From contig NZ_JACOGC010000001.1 in assembly GCF_014284195.1 (NCBI RefSeq), forward strand, positions 62,001 to 126,000: DNA of 64,000 bases. Direction: 5' to 3'. The position numbers and the translations under genes are program-made. The notes beneath the pieces were generated by a model, which searched no databases, was not told where the DNA came from, and worked only from the letters and a program-made list of their open reading frames with translations. Below, in pieces: positions 34,475 to 44,242 of this stretch; position 1 is the stretch's first letter, and each line of letters begins with the position of its first letter. The DNA comes from Cognatundibacterium griseum (GTDB taxonomy: Bacteria > Pseudomonadota > Gammaproteobacteria > Burkholderiales > Burkholderiaceae_D).

Positions 34475-35602
34475 TTATGCCAGTTTGTCAGCGCGTTTCA
34501 GCAAACCCGGCACCCATTGCTGGAATAGTTTTTCCCATAAGCGGATATATCTTTTGGGCCGGTTGGGCAGATGCCGGTCGTAGATTGCGGTGTATTCCAG
34601 TGCTGGAACGCCGCCGCGGGCCCGTTTAAACTGGCTGGCGCCGGAACTGTAATGCAGTCCGAGCTGGCGCTGGCGGGCTTCGTGCAGCAGCAATGCCATC
34701 AGGCGGCGGTATAAGCCGAGCTCCTGCGGCAGGCTGGTGTCGTAGCCGATCAATGGTGTCGTCAGCCAGTTGCTGCAGGATGGGGCATACAGACCCAGAA
34801 TTCCGACCCAGCGGCCCTGCCAGCGCAGGGCTTTGAGTTCCAGGAAGCGTGTTTCCAGACACAGTTCAAAAAATGCCAGACTGAAATCCGGATTCAGGTA
34901 GGAATGTTTGTCGATGAATAATTGCCGGAACAGCTGGCGCAAGGCAGGCAGATCGCCGCTGGTCAGTTGATCCTGCGAAACGATTTCCACCTGACCGTCC
35001 TGCAGCAGACGGGCATCTTGTTTGACGTGATTATGTTTCCAGACAGTTTTTTGTTGCGGGTCGCACAGATAGATCATGCGTGCCGGCACCATGTTCCAGC
35101 CCAGCTGTTGCAGATGCTGCATCAGGCCGGGGGATACTTCCGGGCAGATATTGCGCATCATCAGTGGTCGTTGCGGGTGGCGGGTGCTCATGGCTTCTGT
35201 CATGCACTGCAACTCGGGATGGCTCCAGGCCGGATACAGGTTGGTCGATACCAGATGATTGCCGATGATGGCTGCCTGATCCAGCCTGCTTGCCTGTAGC
35301 AGCGCCGACAGCGGGCCGAAAATCAGGCAGGATCCGGCTTTCAGCAATGCGGATAATGGCGGCGACAACTGGCGCAGGGCTTCCTGGCGCGCATACCGCA
35401 ACCAGGTGGAACGCGGGCTGGATACGTAGCTTTCCTGCCAGTCGCTGTCGTCCAGCAGGCTGACCGGATAAGGATGACCACCGATGTCGGCGGTCTGGAT
35501 ATCGCAATGGGTATTGCTGACCCAGTGGCTGCCGCCGCGTGAACGTGCGGTCAGCAACCACAGGGCATCGGCCACCATGCGTGGTGGTAAAGAGGTATTC
35601 AA
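34475..35602 (-). CDS. GNAT/peptidoglycan-bridge-like acyltransferase, hypothetical
   Basis: The 375-residue protein has a C-terminal half that reads like a FemX/BioF2-type GNAT domain: FRQLFIDKHSYLNPDFSLAF, LKALRWQGRWVGILGLY, ELGLYRRLMALLLHEARQRQ and HYSSGASQFKRARGG. No signal peptide. Acceptor unknown. The frame opens at a TTG at 35602 with no clear ribosome site; an ATG at 35578 is the alternative. It starts 55 bases after the btaA-like gene on the same strand, so the two probably form an operon and may act on the same lipid. Confidence 0.68.
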   Translation of the reverse strand: MNTSLPPRMVADALWLLTARSRGGSHWVSNTHCDIQTADIGGHPYPVSLLDDSDWQESYVSSPRSTWLRYARQEALRQLSPPLSALLKAGSCLIFGPLSALLQASRLDQAAIIGNHLVSTNLYPAWSHPELQCMTEAMSTRHPQRPLMMRNICPEVSPGLMQHLQQLGWNMVPARMIYLCDPQQKTVWKHNHVKQDARLLQDGQVEIVSQDQLTSGDLPALRQLFRQLFIDKHSYLNPDFSLAFFELCLETRFLELKALRWQGRWVGILGLYAPSCSNWLTTPLIGYDTSLPQELGLYRRLMALLLHEARQRQLGLHYSSGASQFKRARGGVPALEYTAIYDRHLPNRPKRYIRLWEKLFQQWVPGLLKRADKLA

Positions 35603-35657
35603 ATCAGCAGATATCAGAGTACGTATGGATGGTTGATCATTTCAAGGCCGGTGCTGT

Positions 35658-36875
35658 TCAGATTTTCTGATACAGATGCATGCCACCGTAAATGGCCGAA
35701 CGGTCGGTCGCATACAGCGCCCGGTTGTGGGCTGGGTCGGTCTGCCAGGCAGCGAGCAGGGCCGCAGGCAGCTTGTCTTCCAGCGGCGAGGCGCTGCCGC
35801 CGGTGCGGAACACCACCTTGGCTCCCGGTGCCGCAGTGCGGGTGACTTCTTCCCACAAGGCGGTGATTTGCTGCTGATCCATCCAGTCCTGAGCATCCAG
35901 GAACAGATAGGCATCCATCGATGCACGCGGCTGGGTGCTGAGGAAATCAGTCAGGGTGGTGTGGTGTGCGTGCAGGCGGTCGATATTGCGGCGTAATGCT
36001 GGAAAATGCGCCTGCTGCAGATACATAGGCAGTGCGGTCTGTTTGCCGGTGTCGTAACGGCGGCCAAACGCCTGCTGGGCAAAGCAGTTCTGATCGAGCG
36101 GGAAATCGCAGGCCAGATGGCGCATTCTCTCCTTGAACAGGCTGTGCAAGCCGTCGTGGGCATCGTTTTTCAGGGCTTCAAACTGGGATGGCGGAATGCC
36201 GAGGCTGTACAGCGCCAGCGGTTGTCGCGCGATCAGCTTAAATAACGCGGTATCAAACGCCGGTGCGACGTAGCGTTCAAACAGGCTGGTTTGTTCCTGC
36301 AGATTGCGTGCTTCCAGCATTTTGCGCATGTCGCCGCCCATCATGCGGACGAAGACATGCGCAATGCCGATAAATTGTCCCAGCAGGCCGTGCTGATAAG
36401 CCTGATCGGTGAAGTAGTGGTAGCGCGGTTTGCCAGTCAGCGAGCGGCTTTCCCAGAAATTAGCTGCATCCTCCGAGAGATGCTGGCGGATATGACGCTT
36501 GTAACGTTTCAGATTGTCCGTCTGGTCGGCGTTACCGAGATAAGCGAGTACTGCATCGTAGTCGGGCAGATGCTTGATGGCCTGCTGTTTCATATTCAGC
36601 ATTGCCAGATGCGCTGCATTCAGATCCACCGCATGCACGGCAGCAGGTTCCGCCGACAGATAAGCGAGCGCATTGCAGCCGCCGGATGAAATCGTCAGGA
36701 TATTGGCGCCGGGACGCAACTGCAGCGCCTGCAGGTCGGATTGCGGATCTTCCCAGATCTGGGCATAGACCAGACGGCTGAACCAGTGAGCAAACAGTTT
36801 ATCCGCAATGCCTTTGCGGCCAGCTGTGGTCGAATTGAAAACCGCGCTATCTATCAGTGCTTTGCTGGACATCAT
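35658..36875 (-). CDS. btaA: DUF3419 protein, BtaA-like 3-amino-3-carboxypropyltransferase
   Basis: BtaA moves the aminocarboxypropyl group of S-adenosylmethionine onto diacylglycerol, the first step to betaine lipids. The 405-residue protein shows the family pattern LVYAQIWEDPQSDLQAL, ILTISSGGCNALAYL with AVDLNAAHLA for SAM binding, and the later YLFLDAQDWM and KVVFRTGGSAS. CGGAGACG precedes the ATG. The methyltransferase BtaB that normally completes the headgroup is not adjacent; an acyltransferase-like gene is there instead. The symbol is by homology only. Confidence 0.8.
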   Translation of the reverse strand: MMSSKALIDSAVFNSTTAGRKGIADKLFAHWFSRLVYAQIWEDPQSDLQALQLRPGANILTISSGGCNALAYLSAEPAAVHAVDLNAAHLAMLNMKQQAIKHLPDYDAVLAYLGNADQTDNLKRYKRHIRQHLSEDAANFWESRSLTGKPRYHYFTDQAYQHGLLGQFIGIAHVFVRMMGGDMRKMLEARNLQEQTSLFERYVAPAFDTALFKLIARQPLALYSLGIPPSQFEALKNDAHDGLHSLFKERMRHLACDFPLDQNCFAQQAFGRRYDTGKQTALPMYLQQAHFPALRRNIDRLHAHHTTLTDFLSTQPRASMDAYLFLDAQDWMDQQQITALWEEVTRTAAPGAKVVFRTGGSASPLEDKLPAALLAAWQTDPAHNRALYATDRSAIYGGMHLYQKI

Positions 36876-36981
36876 CGTCTCCGGCTATTGTTATAGATAC
36901 GGAGACTGTAGGCGGCTCAGGTGACAGGCCGGTGACAGTTCAATGAAGTTTTCGTGAAAAACAGACTGCCTGGAAATAATC

Positions 36982-37368
36982 TTATGGTTCGTTTCCGTGG
37001 CGGATCGATAAACGACGTTTGCGGGCGCGGATGAACAGGAATAACTGGTAGGCAAAATACAGCGAAGCCAGTACCGGCATGGAGGCGACCAGCACAAACA
37101 GGGCTCCGGACAAAGGCACCGGCCCCGACCAGACCTGCGCTGCCGTCACCGGGATGGAGGGCCTGACTTTTTCCGGCTCCATGGTCGGAACATCGATCCG
37201 GACACCGGAAGCGGCTTGTGGCAAATCCTCGGGGGCAACCACGAATACCGACTGGGACGGCGTATTGGGCTGGCTGGCAGCCGGTTTGCCTGCTGCCGGG
37301 GTTGCCAGTGCAGAACAGGTGCCGCTGATCAGGCTGATGGCCAGCAACAGGGAAAACTTGAGTTTCAT
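36982..37368 (-). CDS. Hypothetical signal-peptide protein with C-terminal membrane helix
   Basis: 128 residues: signal peptide (FSLLLAISLISGTCSALA), a Pro/Ser/Ala-rich stretch to ~85, one membrane helix (ALFVLVASMPVLASLYFAYQ) and a basic end (RARKRRLSIRHGNEP). No family recognised. It lies in a leftward series between btaA and the START-like gene, 106 bases from btaA. Confidence 0.6.
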   Translation of the reverse strand: MKLKFSLLLAISLISGTCSALATPAAGKPAASQPNTPSQSVFVVAPEDLPQAASGVRIDVPTMEPEKVRPSIPVTAAQVWSGPVPLSGALFVLVASMPVLASLYFAYQLFLFIRARKRRLSIRHGNEP

Positions 37369-37441
37369 GAGAGTTAATAGCGAAATGATATGCGCCGCCC
37401 TGATGGCTGATTCTGCTGTTGTTGTGCGGGAATACCGGAAA

Positions 37442-37975
37442 TCAGGGTGCCTGCTCCACGATTTTTCTGAGGTTTTTCAGACCGGCATCGAAATCGGAAC
37501 CCACCATTCTATCCATAAATGGCTGAAATAGCTTCATCATCAGATTTCCTTCGGTGCTGCCCTCCATATCCCACAGTACAGTGCAACCATCACCGGTTTT
37601 TTCTATGCGCAGGGTACCGGTCGATGGTTTTCCCATGCCTTCGAAATGCAACTCATAAGCCAGTTCCCGATTGGCTACGGCGCTGGTAAAGCGCATGCCG
37701 CCGTTTCCCTGGGTTTTACTCTTCCATTCCCAGGCCGCGTTCTGGCCACTGTCCGGCCCGGAAAACTGCATCTGCATGGCTGGATCACGCTGATTCCAGA
37801 CTGACCAGTTTTTCCACAAACGCGGCGTTGCGATCAGGGGATAGATTTTTTCCGGCGCCGCTTTGATCAGAATGCTGCGGCTGACGCTGTAATGATTCGG
37901 TTGCAGTAAGGCCAGACCGATGATGACCAGCACCAGCAGCAACAGAAAACCCAGTGTGTATCGAACCGCTTTCAT
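37442..37975 (-). CDS. SRPBCC/START-like domain protein with N-terminal membrane anchor
   Basis: 178 residues. One membrane helix (YTLGFLLLLVLVIIGLALL) is followed by a helix-grip domain of the polyketide cyclase/SRPBCC type (HYSVSRSILIKAAPEKIYPLI, LWKNWSVWNQRDP, GDGCTVLWDMEGSTEGNLMMKLF). Such domains bind hydrophobic ligands. GGGAGACGAAA precedes the ATG at 37975; an open extension of ten codons is less likely. The ligand is unknown. Confidence 0.8.
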   Translation of the reverse strand: MKAVRYTLGFLLLLVLVIIGLALLQPNHYSVSRSILIKAAPEKIYPLIATPRLWKNWSVWNQRDPAMQMQFSGPDSGQNAAWEWKSKTQGNGGMRFTSAVANRELAYELHFEGMGKPSTGTLRIEKTGDGCTVLWDMEGSTEGNLMMKLFQPFMDRMVGSDFDAGLKNLRKIVEQAP

Positions 37976-38043
37976 TTTCGTCTCCCTGAAAAAAACGAAA
38001 TCCACGCCGCTTACGCTGAACCCGGCTGCCTCTGTTTGTCCGG

Positions 38044-39513
38044 TCAGCGCACCCGCCCTACTGCGGTTTCCCAGTGTTGCATGAATTCCTGCGCCTGATC
38101 CCGGCTCATGGTCGGTAAAAACTGACGTTCAGTCTGCCACAGCGATGCGCATTCGTCGATATGGCTGAATATGCCGGCACCCAGTCCGGCCAGGCAGGCG
38201 GCACCCAGCGCGGTGGTTTCCGTGACTTGCGGCCGCACCACGGGAATACCCAGCAGGTTGGCCTGGAATTGCAGTAACAGATTATTGGCGGCCGCACCGC
38301 CATCGACGCGCAATTCTGTGATCGGACATACCGCATCTTTGATCATGGCCTGCAGTACGGCAGTGGTCTGGAAGGCGATGGATTCCAGGGCAGCACGGGC
38401 GATGTGCGCAACGGTGCTGCCGCGGCTGAGTCCGACAATCGCGGCTTTGGCGTCCGGCACCCAGTAAGGCGCGCCCAGTCCGGTAAATGCGGGCACAAAC
38501 ACCACGCCGCCGGAATCGGGAACGCTGGCCGCGAGCGCCTCCACATCCGGTGAATGCTGGATCGCCTTGAGCCCGTCCCGCAGCCATTGCACGACGGCGC
38601 CACCGATAAAAACACTGCCTTCCAGGGCGTATTGCGCCTGGTCTCCGGTCTGGCAAGCTGCTGTGGTGATCAGTCCGTTATGGGATGTGACCGGTTGTTG
38701 TCCGGTGTGCATTAGCATGAAACATCCGGTGCCATAGGTGTTTTTTGCCATGCCCGGCGTGAAGCAGGCTTGCCCGAACAGAGCGGCCTGCTGGTCACCG
38801 GCGATGCCGGCAATCGGAATCGGGCTGCCGAACAGATGTGTATCTCCGAAATGGTGGCTGGAAGGATGCACTTCCGGCAGGATCGCTGCCGGAATGCCGA
38901 ATAATTCCAGCAAGGCTGTATCCCATTGCCCGGTATGGATATTGAACAACATGGTGCGGGAGGCATTGCTGCTGTCCGTCACATGCAGTTTGCCCTCGCT
39001 CAGTTGCCAGGCCAGCCAGGTATCGACCGTACCGAATGCAAGTTCACCCCGTTCTGCGCGCTGCATGGAGCCTGGCAGATGGTGCAGCAGCCACTGCAGC
39101 TTGCTGGCAGAGAAATACGGATCGAGAATCAGGCCGGTTTTTTCCCGGATGGTTTCAGCATGACCATCCGCCCGCAGCGCTTCGCAGATGCTGGCCGTGC
39201 GCCGGTCCTGCCAGACAATCGCGTTCGATAAAACCTGACCGGTTTGTTTATCCCACAGCAGGGTGGTTTCCCGTTGATTGGTAATGCCGATGGCAGCGAT
39301 ATCCTGCGCCTGCAAACCGGCGTTCCGCAACGCCTGGCGGGCAGTTGCAAACTGACTCAGCCAGATTTCCGCCGGATCATGTTCCACCCAGCCTGGCTGC
39401 GGGAATATCTGACGGAATTCCTGCTGTGCCGCTGCAACAATCTGCCCCTGGCGGTTAAAAATGATACTGCGCGAACTGGATGTTCCCTGATCCAGCGCTA
39501 ACAGATAAGCCAT
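38044..39513 (-). CDS. glpK: Glycerol kinase
   Basis: Phosphorylates glycerol to glycerol 3-phosphate. The 489-residue protein has the FGGY-family ATP and substrate motifs: [15 protein letters not shown] at the start, [11 protein letters not shown], the [12 protein letters not shown] segment, [19 protein letters not shown], and [19 protein letters not shown] near the end. GAGGAAAAATT precedes the ATG. Neither glpF nor glpD is adjacent. With the btaA-like gene nearby a lipid link is possible but not shown. Confidence 0.96.
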   Translation of the reverse strand: MAYLLALDQGTSSSRSIIFNRQGQIVAAAQQEFRQIFPQPGWVEHDPAEIWLSQFATARQALRNAGLQAQDIAAIGITNQRETTLLWDKQTGQVLSNAIVWQDRRTASICEALRADGHAETIREKTGLILDPYFSASKLQWLLHHLPGSMQRAERGELAFGTVDTWLAWQLSEGKLHVTDSSNASRTMLFNIHTGQWDTALLELFGIPAAILPEVHPSSHHFGDTHLFGSPIPIAGIAGDQQAALFGQACFTPGMAKNTYGTGCFMLMHTGQQPVTSHNGLITTAACQTGDQAQYALEGSVFIGGAVVQWLRDGLKAIQHSPDVEALAASVPDSGGVVFVPAFTGLGAPYWVPDAKAAIVGLSRGSTVAHIARAALESIAFQTTAVLQAMIKDAVCPITELRVDGGAAANNLLLQFQANLLGIPVVRPQVTETTALGAACLAGLGAGIFSHIDECASLWQTERQFLPTMSRDQAQEFMQHWETAVGRVR

Positions 39514-39630
39514 AATTTTTCCTCAGGAAAAAAGACACTGCTAAAAAAGCAAATAATTGTAAAAAAATCAGGAAATTAATATATTTTTATGCTAATTTAT
39601 TGCTGAATATTTAAACAGAAAGGTCATCTT

Positions 39631-39945
39631 GTGTCCGGAGTTATCAGTTTTTCGCTGTCCTTACTGGTGATGCTGTTGTTTGCTGCCGCCACCCGATGGA
39701 AATCCCGGCGCTTGATGAATCTGACTTTTGCGCTGATGGTGATATCGAGCCTGATCGGCTGGTATCAGTATATTTTCCCAGAAGGTCTTCAACCCCTGTT
39801 TTTCGTCGGCACGCTGGCGCTGGTGCTGGCGATTTCCTGTTTTTTCTATGTTGTCTACACATTTGATCCGGTGATACTGCGCGAAGAAGAGGCACGGTTG
39901 CCTTTTGCGCATACAGAAAGAGTACCGCATCGCATCATGAAATAA
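39631..39945 (+). CDS. Small hypothetical membrane protein
   Basis: 104 residues with three predicted helices (VISFSLSLLVMLLFAAAT, MNLTFALMVISSLIGWYQY, FFVGTLALVLAISCFFYVVY) and a polar tail. GTG start at 39631 follows GAAAGGTCATCTT. No family recognised. Divergent from glpK, with an AT-rich 117-base gap that should hold both promoters; it converges on the FKBP gene 11 bases away. Confidence 0.6.
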   Translation: MSGVISFSLSLLVMLLFAAATRWKSRRLMNLTFALMVISSLIGWYQYIFPEGLQPLFFVGTLALVLAISCFFYVVYTFDPVILREEEARLPFAHTERVPHRIMK

Positions 39946-39956
39946 ACTGCGGTGGT

Positions 39957-40400
39957 TTAGCGGATATCAATCAGCTCGATATCAAAAATCAGCGCCGCAT
40001 TCGGCGGGATGATGCCGCCACCGGCGCCCCGTGCGCCGTAGGCCAGTTCCGGCGGAATAATCAGCGTCCGCTTGCCGCCGATTTTCATACCGGCAACGCC
40101 CTGATCCCATCCTTTGATGACTTTGCCCGACCCCAGCACAAAACTGAACGGCGGCCTGCCGCGTGAACTGTCAAACTGGTGACCGTGCTCCTTTGCTGCC
40201 AGCGGGTCATGCAGCCAGCCGGTGTAATGGACGACGGCTGTTTTGCCGGGCTGGATTTCTTCACCGTTACCGGTTTTCACATCGATTTTTTGCAGCCGGC
40301 TGCTGACTTCCTGGGTATCGCTTTGCATCTGTGCCATGACACTGCTGGCTGGCAGAATCAGACAGATGCTGAGCAATATGGCGGAAAGGGCAGATTTCAT
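39957..40400 (-). CDS. Periplasmic FKBP-type peptidyl-prolyl cis-trans isomerase
   Basis: 147 residues. Signal peptide MKSALSAILLSICLILPASS ends near VMA-Q; an FKBP domain follows with AVVHYTGWL, GHQFDSSRGRPPFSFVLG, VIKGWDQGVAGMKIGGKRTL and AYGARGAGGGIIPPNAALIFDIELIDI, all the prolyl-pocket residues. GGAATCCACC precedes the ATG at 40400. A longer open frame to 40547 overlaps the neighbour and lacks the signal at its start. Third gene of a leftward series with the 92-residue protein and the solute-binding gene. Confidence 0.92.
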   Translation of the reverse strand: MKSALSAILLSICLILPASSVMAQMQSDTQEVSSRLQKIDVKTGNGEEIQPGKTAVVHYTGWLHDPLAAKEHGHQFDSSRGRPPFSFVLGSGKVIKGWDQGVAGMKIGGKRTLIIPPELAYGARGAGGGIIPPNAALIFDIELIDIR

Positions 40401-40437
40401 GGTGGATTCCTTCAATGACAGTACAGGGATTAAATAT

Positions 40438-40716
40438 TCAGACAGAGGATTTATTTTTGGCACGCTGCAGGTTTTGTTCAAATGCCTGATCCAGCTTGCT
40501 GATTTTTTTGGGAGCCTGTTTTTCCAGGCTGTTGACGTAGCTGACAAAGTCGTCGATTTCCAGCGGTTCGCACAATACTTCAGGTGCCGGCTGGTCTCCG
40601 GTGCGACGCGTCAGAAAAAAGCGGCCATCGGCCATGCTGACCATCGCATAGATCTGCCCCTGGCTGCGTTCCTTGAGGCGTTGTACTGCGTGACTGGCTT
40701 TGGTTGAACGTGCCAT
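40438..40716 (-). CDS. Hypothetical 92-residue protein
   Basis: A soluble, charged protein with a basic N-terminus (MARSTKASHAVQRLKERSQG) and a Lys-rich end. No family recognised. Its ATG shares one base with the TAA of the upstream solute-binding gene (TAATG), so the two are translationally coupled. Confidence 0.6.
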   Translation of the reverse strand: MARSTKASHAVQRLKERSQGQIYAMVSMADGRFFLTRRTGDQPAPEVLCEPLEIDDFVSYVNSLEKQAPKKISKLDQAFEQNLQRAKNKSSV

Positions 40717-41447
40717 TATCGGATTCCGTATTGACGTAAAATTTTTTCCATGGTGCCGTCGTTGTCGATGTCTTTATTGAGTTTATTGAACAGTTCAATC
40801 CGCTTTTTTTCCATATGAAGGTTGCACAGCATATTGAGTTCCATGGTTTTATACCGGATGGCCTGCACGATATCACCGGCATAACCTTGCTGGTGTGCGA
40901 TATGCATACCGTGCAGCTCTGAAACGATCCAATAGTCGATACGTTTATTTACCAGCAGTCGCGGGTTTTCCTCATCTTCACCGGCAAATACAATGTGGTA
41001 TCCCTGAGCCATCAGCTGCAGGCCGGTTGCAGCATTCTTATAAGAGCCGATGGTGTAGGGGCTGGCATCTTCAAGTTTTTTCAGAAGGCGGGTATCGTTT
41101 TTCCGGCCATATAAAACCCAGGTGTCGGTGGTCAGTGGGCCAACCCATTGATAGGAATTTTCCCGCTCCGGCGTACGGCGGAATGCAAACAGACAGGTGT
41201 TGTCCTCGCTTGATACCGCACTCAGTCCGCGGGCCAGTGAGGTGCTGCTGATCACGGGCGTCTCCCCGGCACGCTTCATGATTTCCATCATTTTTTCTGT
41301 TACGTAGCCGCGGATCTGCCCATCTTTATCCGTATAAGTGAAAGGTGCAAATTCCTGTATCAGCAAGCGGATATTTCCTGCACCAGCCGGAACAGGAGCA
41401 GCAGTGGTGATTGCCAGAAAAAGAGCCAGCGTGCGTGGATTGGACAC
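40716..41447 (-). CDS. Periplasmic family 3 solute-binding protein
   Basis: About 243 residues. I chose the GTG at 41447 because GGGGAAAC lies five bases before it and a good signal peptide follows (SNPRTLALFLAITTAAPVPA). The mature part has the SBP_bac_3 layout (IRLLIQEFAPFTYTDKDGQI, GYVTEKMMEIMKRAGE, NTCLFAFRRTPERE, DIDNDGTMEKILRQYG). No permease or ATPase is near, as for 13112-13858. It leads a short leftward operon. Confidence 0.75.
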   Translation of the reverse strand: MSNPRTLALFLAITTAAPVPAGAGNIRLLIQEFAPFTYTDKDGQIRGYVTEKMMEIMKRAGETPVISSTSLARGLSAVSSEDNTCLFAFRRTPERENSYQWVGPLTTDTWVLYGRKNDTRLLKKLEDASPYTIGSYKNAATGLQLMAQGYHIVFAGEDEENPRLLVNKRIDYWIVSELHGMHIAHQQGYAGDIVQAIRYKTMELNMLCNLHMEKKRIELFNKLNKDIDNDGTMEKILRQYGIR

Positions 41448-41528
41448 GATCAGTTTCCCCGGAAGGTTCGGTCGAAATACGGCATCATAGCCGGGCATTG
41501 TAAACTGACTTGTCGTATCAATTACGGT

Positions 41529-42422
41529 TTATATCAATAATTGCCAGCATTGCCGGACCAACTGGAATGCGGCTGCAATCATGGCTTCATTTTTTCGTTT
41601 TTCCTGACAGATCAGGCTTAACTGGGTTTCCACGCTGACGGCGTCTGCAATCACCAGCCCATGCGCATGGGCTTCGCGGATCGCAATCGAATCCCGGATC
41701 AGGCTCAGACCTACGCCGGATTTGACGAGATCGAGCATTGACGGCTCCTGATCCACCAGCGCTACTTTATTCGGCGTCACGCCGAGCGTGGCAAAAATTT
41801 TACTCAGCAGGCGATGATGCGCCGATTCCGGCGGGGTCCAGATCCAGGGCAGCTGCGCCAGGCTCTCCCATGGCTGGCCCAGTACCCGGGTATGCCAGCC
41901 TCCGGGCGCCACCACGCGGTAAGTGAAATGGGTCAGTACCGTGCTGTGGCAGGGTGTTTTTCCATCGTCAGGGATCTCTCCGATATAAAAGCCGATATCC
42001 AGCGTTCCAGCCCGTATCTGTTGCAGCACCGAACCGGACATACCTTGTTGCAGGCGTGTCGACAATTGCGGATAGGTTTCGACCAGCCGTTTCAGGAACA
42101 CGCCGAGGCGGGTAAATTCCGGATCGAGAATGGTGCCGATCGCCAGTTCGCCGCTGATGGTTGAATGCAGGGAATCTGCCGCCTGACGGAATTCGGTCAC
42201 TGTGCCGAGCACACGTTCGGCATACGGCAGCAATTTCGCGCCGTCGTTGGTCAGACGCATGCCGCTGGCGCTGCGGCTGAACAGCTGCAGATTCAGGCTT
42301 TCCTGAAGTCCTTTGATCTGCAGGCTCACAGCGGGTTGCGTCAAATGAAGTTTTTCTGCCGCACGGGTCAGATTTCCTTCACGGGCGACGGTAACGAAAG
42401 AACGCAGCTGGACAATATCCAT
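41529..42422 (-). CDS. LysR-type regulator divergent from mmsA
   Basis: 297 residues: winged helix-turn-helix (MDIVQLRSFVTVAREGNLTR, AAEKLHLTQPAVSLQIKGLQ) and effector domain. The 145-base divergent gap to mmsA is where it should bind, giving control of mmsA and perhaps of the NMO and GMC genes beyond. Confidence 0.88.
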   Translation of the reverse strand: MDIVQLRSFVTVAREGNLTRAAEKLHLTQPAVSLQIKGLQESLNLQLFSRSASGMRLTNDGAKLLPYAERVLGTVTEFRQAADSLHSTISGELAIGTILDPEFTRLGVFLKRLVETYPQLSTRLQQGMSGSVLQQIRAGTLDIGFYIGEIPDDGKTPCHSTVLTHFTYRVVAPGGWHTRVLGQPWESLAQLPWIWTPPESAHHRLLSKIFATLGVTPNKVALVDQEPSMLDLVKSGVGLSLIRDSIAIREAHAHGLVIADAVSVETQLSLICQEKRKNEAMIAAAFQLVRQCWQLLI

Positions 42423-42567
42423 GACAGCTCCTGAACCGGAAAACCCGCATTGCGGGTGAATGCTTTATAAAAAATGCTTATATTGCTGTTGATAATAACT
42501 CATTGGATTTGCTATGGCGAGTCGATTAATCTGCTATCGAGTTTCTAATTTTGACTAAGGATTTCTT

Positions 42568-44064
42568 ATGACATTCATGATTCAGCATTATGTAAATGGT
42601 CAGGTAATGAATTCGGCCAGCGGTCGTCAGCAGGACGTGTTTAATCCCGCCACCGGTGAAGTCGTGGCTCAGGTGGCGCTGGCTGATCAGGATGCCGTCA
42701 ATGCCGCCGTGGCTGCGGCCAAGGCAGCTGCCCCGGCATGGGCCGAGACTGCGCCGCTCAAGCGTGCCCGGGTGATGTTTAAGTTCAAAGAGCTGCTCGA
42801 TACGCATCACCGCGAAATCGCTGCGCTGATTACGCGTGAACATGGCAAAGTATTGTCCGATGCAATGGGTGAAGTCACACGCGGTATTGAGGTCGTTGAA
42901 TTTGCCTGCGGTATGCCGCAACTGCTGAAGTCGCAGTTTTCCGACAATATTGGCGGCGGTATCGATAATTACAATCTGCGCCAGCCTTTAGGCGTGACAG
43001 CGGGGATCACGCCGTTCAATTTTCCTTTCATGGTGCCGATGTGGATGGCGCCGCTGGCGATCGCCACCGGCAACACCTTTATCCTGAAACCGTCGGAACG
43101 TGATCCTTCCTGTTCTTTGTTCATCGCCGAGCTGTTTAAAAAAGCCGGCCTGCCGGATGGCGTATTCAATGTATTGCAAGGTGATAAGGCAGCGGTGGAC
43201 GGTTTGTTGCAACATCCTGATGTGGCGGCAGTGTCATTTGTCGGTTCGACCCCGATTGCCGAATACATTTACAGCGAAGGCACGCGGCTGGGCAAGCGGG
43301 TTCAGGCTCTGGGCGGCGCGAAAAATCATCTGGTGGTGATGCCGGACGCTAATCTGGAGCAGGCAGTTGATGCGCTGATGGGAGCGGCCTATGGCTCGGC
43401 GGGAGAACGCTGCATGGCGATTTCCGTGGCTGTGGCGGTTGGCGAGGTGGCAGACAAACTGGTCGCGGCTTTGATCCCGCGCGTGCAGGCGCTCAAGATC
43501 AAAAACGGCATGGAAGCCGATGCCGAAATGGGGCCGGTGGTCACGGCTGTGCATAAGGCAAAGATTGAAGGCTATATCGGAGATGGCGTGGCCGAAGGTG
43601 CGCAATTGCTGGTGGACGGTCGCGGCCTGAGCGTGCCGGGACATGCCGGAGGATTTTTCCTTGGCGGTACTTTGTTCGACCATGTGAAAGAAGGCATGAA
43701 AATTCACCGTGAAGAAATTTTCGGCCCGGTATTGTGCATCGTCCGCGTGCCGGATTTTGCTTCGGCAGTAGAACTGATCAATCGCCATGAATTCGGAAAC
43801 GGCGTGTCTTTATTCACATCGGACGGTAATACTGCGCGTGAATTTTCCCGCCGCATTCAGGTCGGGATGGTCGGCATCAATGTGCCGATTCCGGTGCCGA
43901 TGGCATGGCATTCTTTCGGCGGCTGGAAGCGTTCGCTGTTCGGCGATCAGCATGCTTATGGTGAAGAGGGCATCCGTTTTTATACACGCTACAAATCCAT
44001 CATGCAGCGCTGGCCGGACAGCATCGGCAAAGGAGCGGAATTCACTATGCCGGTCGCCAAGTAA
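42568..44064 (+). CDS. mmsA: Methylmalonate/malonate-semialdehyde dehydrogenase (CoA-acylating)
   Basis: Oxidises methylmalonate semialdehyde (valine route) to propionyl-CoA or malonate semialdehyde to acetyl-CoA with NAD and CoA. 498 residues, typical length; [19 protein letters not shown], the catalytic Cys282 in [14 protein letters not shown], and [10 protein letters not shown] are as in the MmsA branch of aldehyde dehydrogenases. AAGGATTTCTT precedes the ATG. With nitronate monooxygenase next, malonate semialdehyde is an attractive substrate. Confidence 0.94.
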   Translation: MTFMIQHYVNGQVMNSASGRQQDVFNPATGEVVAQVALADQDAVNAAVAAAKAAAPAWAETAPLKRARVMFKFKELLDTHHREIAALITREHGKVLSDAMGEVTRGIEVVEFACGMPQLLKSQFSDNIGGGIDNYNLRQPLGVTAGITPFNFPFMVPMWMAPLAIATGNTFILKPSERDPSCSLFIAELFKKAGLPDGVFNVLQGDKAAVDGLLQHPDVAAVSFVGSTPIAEYIYSEGTRLGKRVQALGGAKNHLVVMPDANLEQAVDALMGAAYGSAGERCMAISVAVAVGEVADKLVAALIPRVQALKIKNGMEADAEMGPVVTAVHKAKIEGYIGDGVAEGAQLLVDGRGLSVPGHAGGFFLGGTLFDHVKEGMKIHREEIFGPVLCIVRVPDFASAVELINRHEFGNGVSLFTSDGNTAREFSRRIQVGMVGINVPIPVPMAWHSFGGWKRSLFGDQHAYGEEGIRFYTRYKSIMQRWPDSIGKGAEFTMPVAK

Positions 44065-44242
44065 GTGTGATGTCTGATGAGATCAGCCTGCCGTGACATC
44101 TGTAAAAACATGGCATGCCGGGTTGCGGCAGCGGGCAGGATAAAGTCTGGTGTAAGCAATCCGCCGTATAGTCTTTCCGACGTTCCGGGCTGATACGGAC
44201 GACTGCTCTCATCACACACAACACTCTGACGAAGGAAATTTC

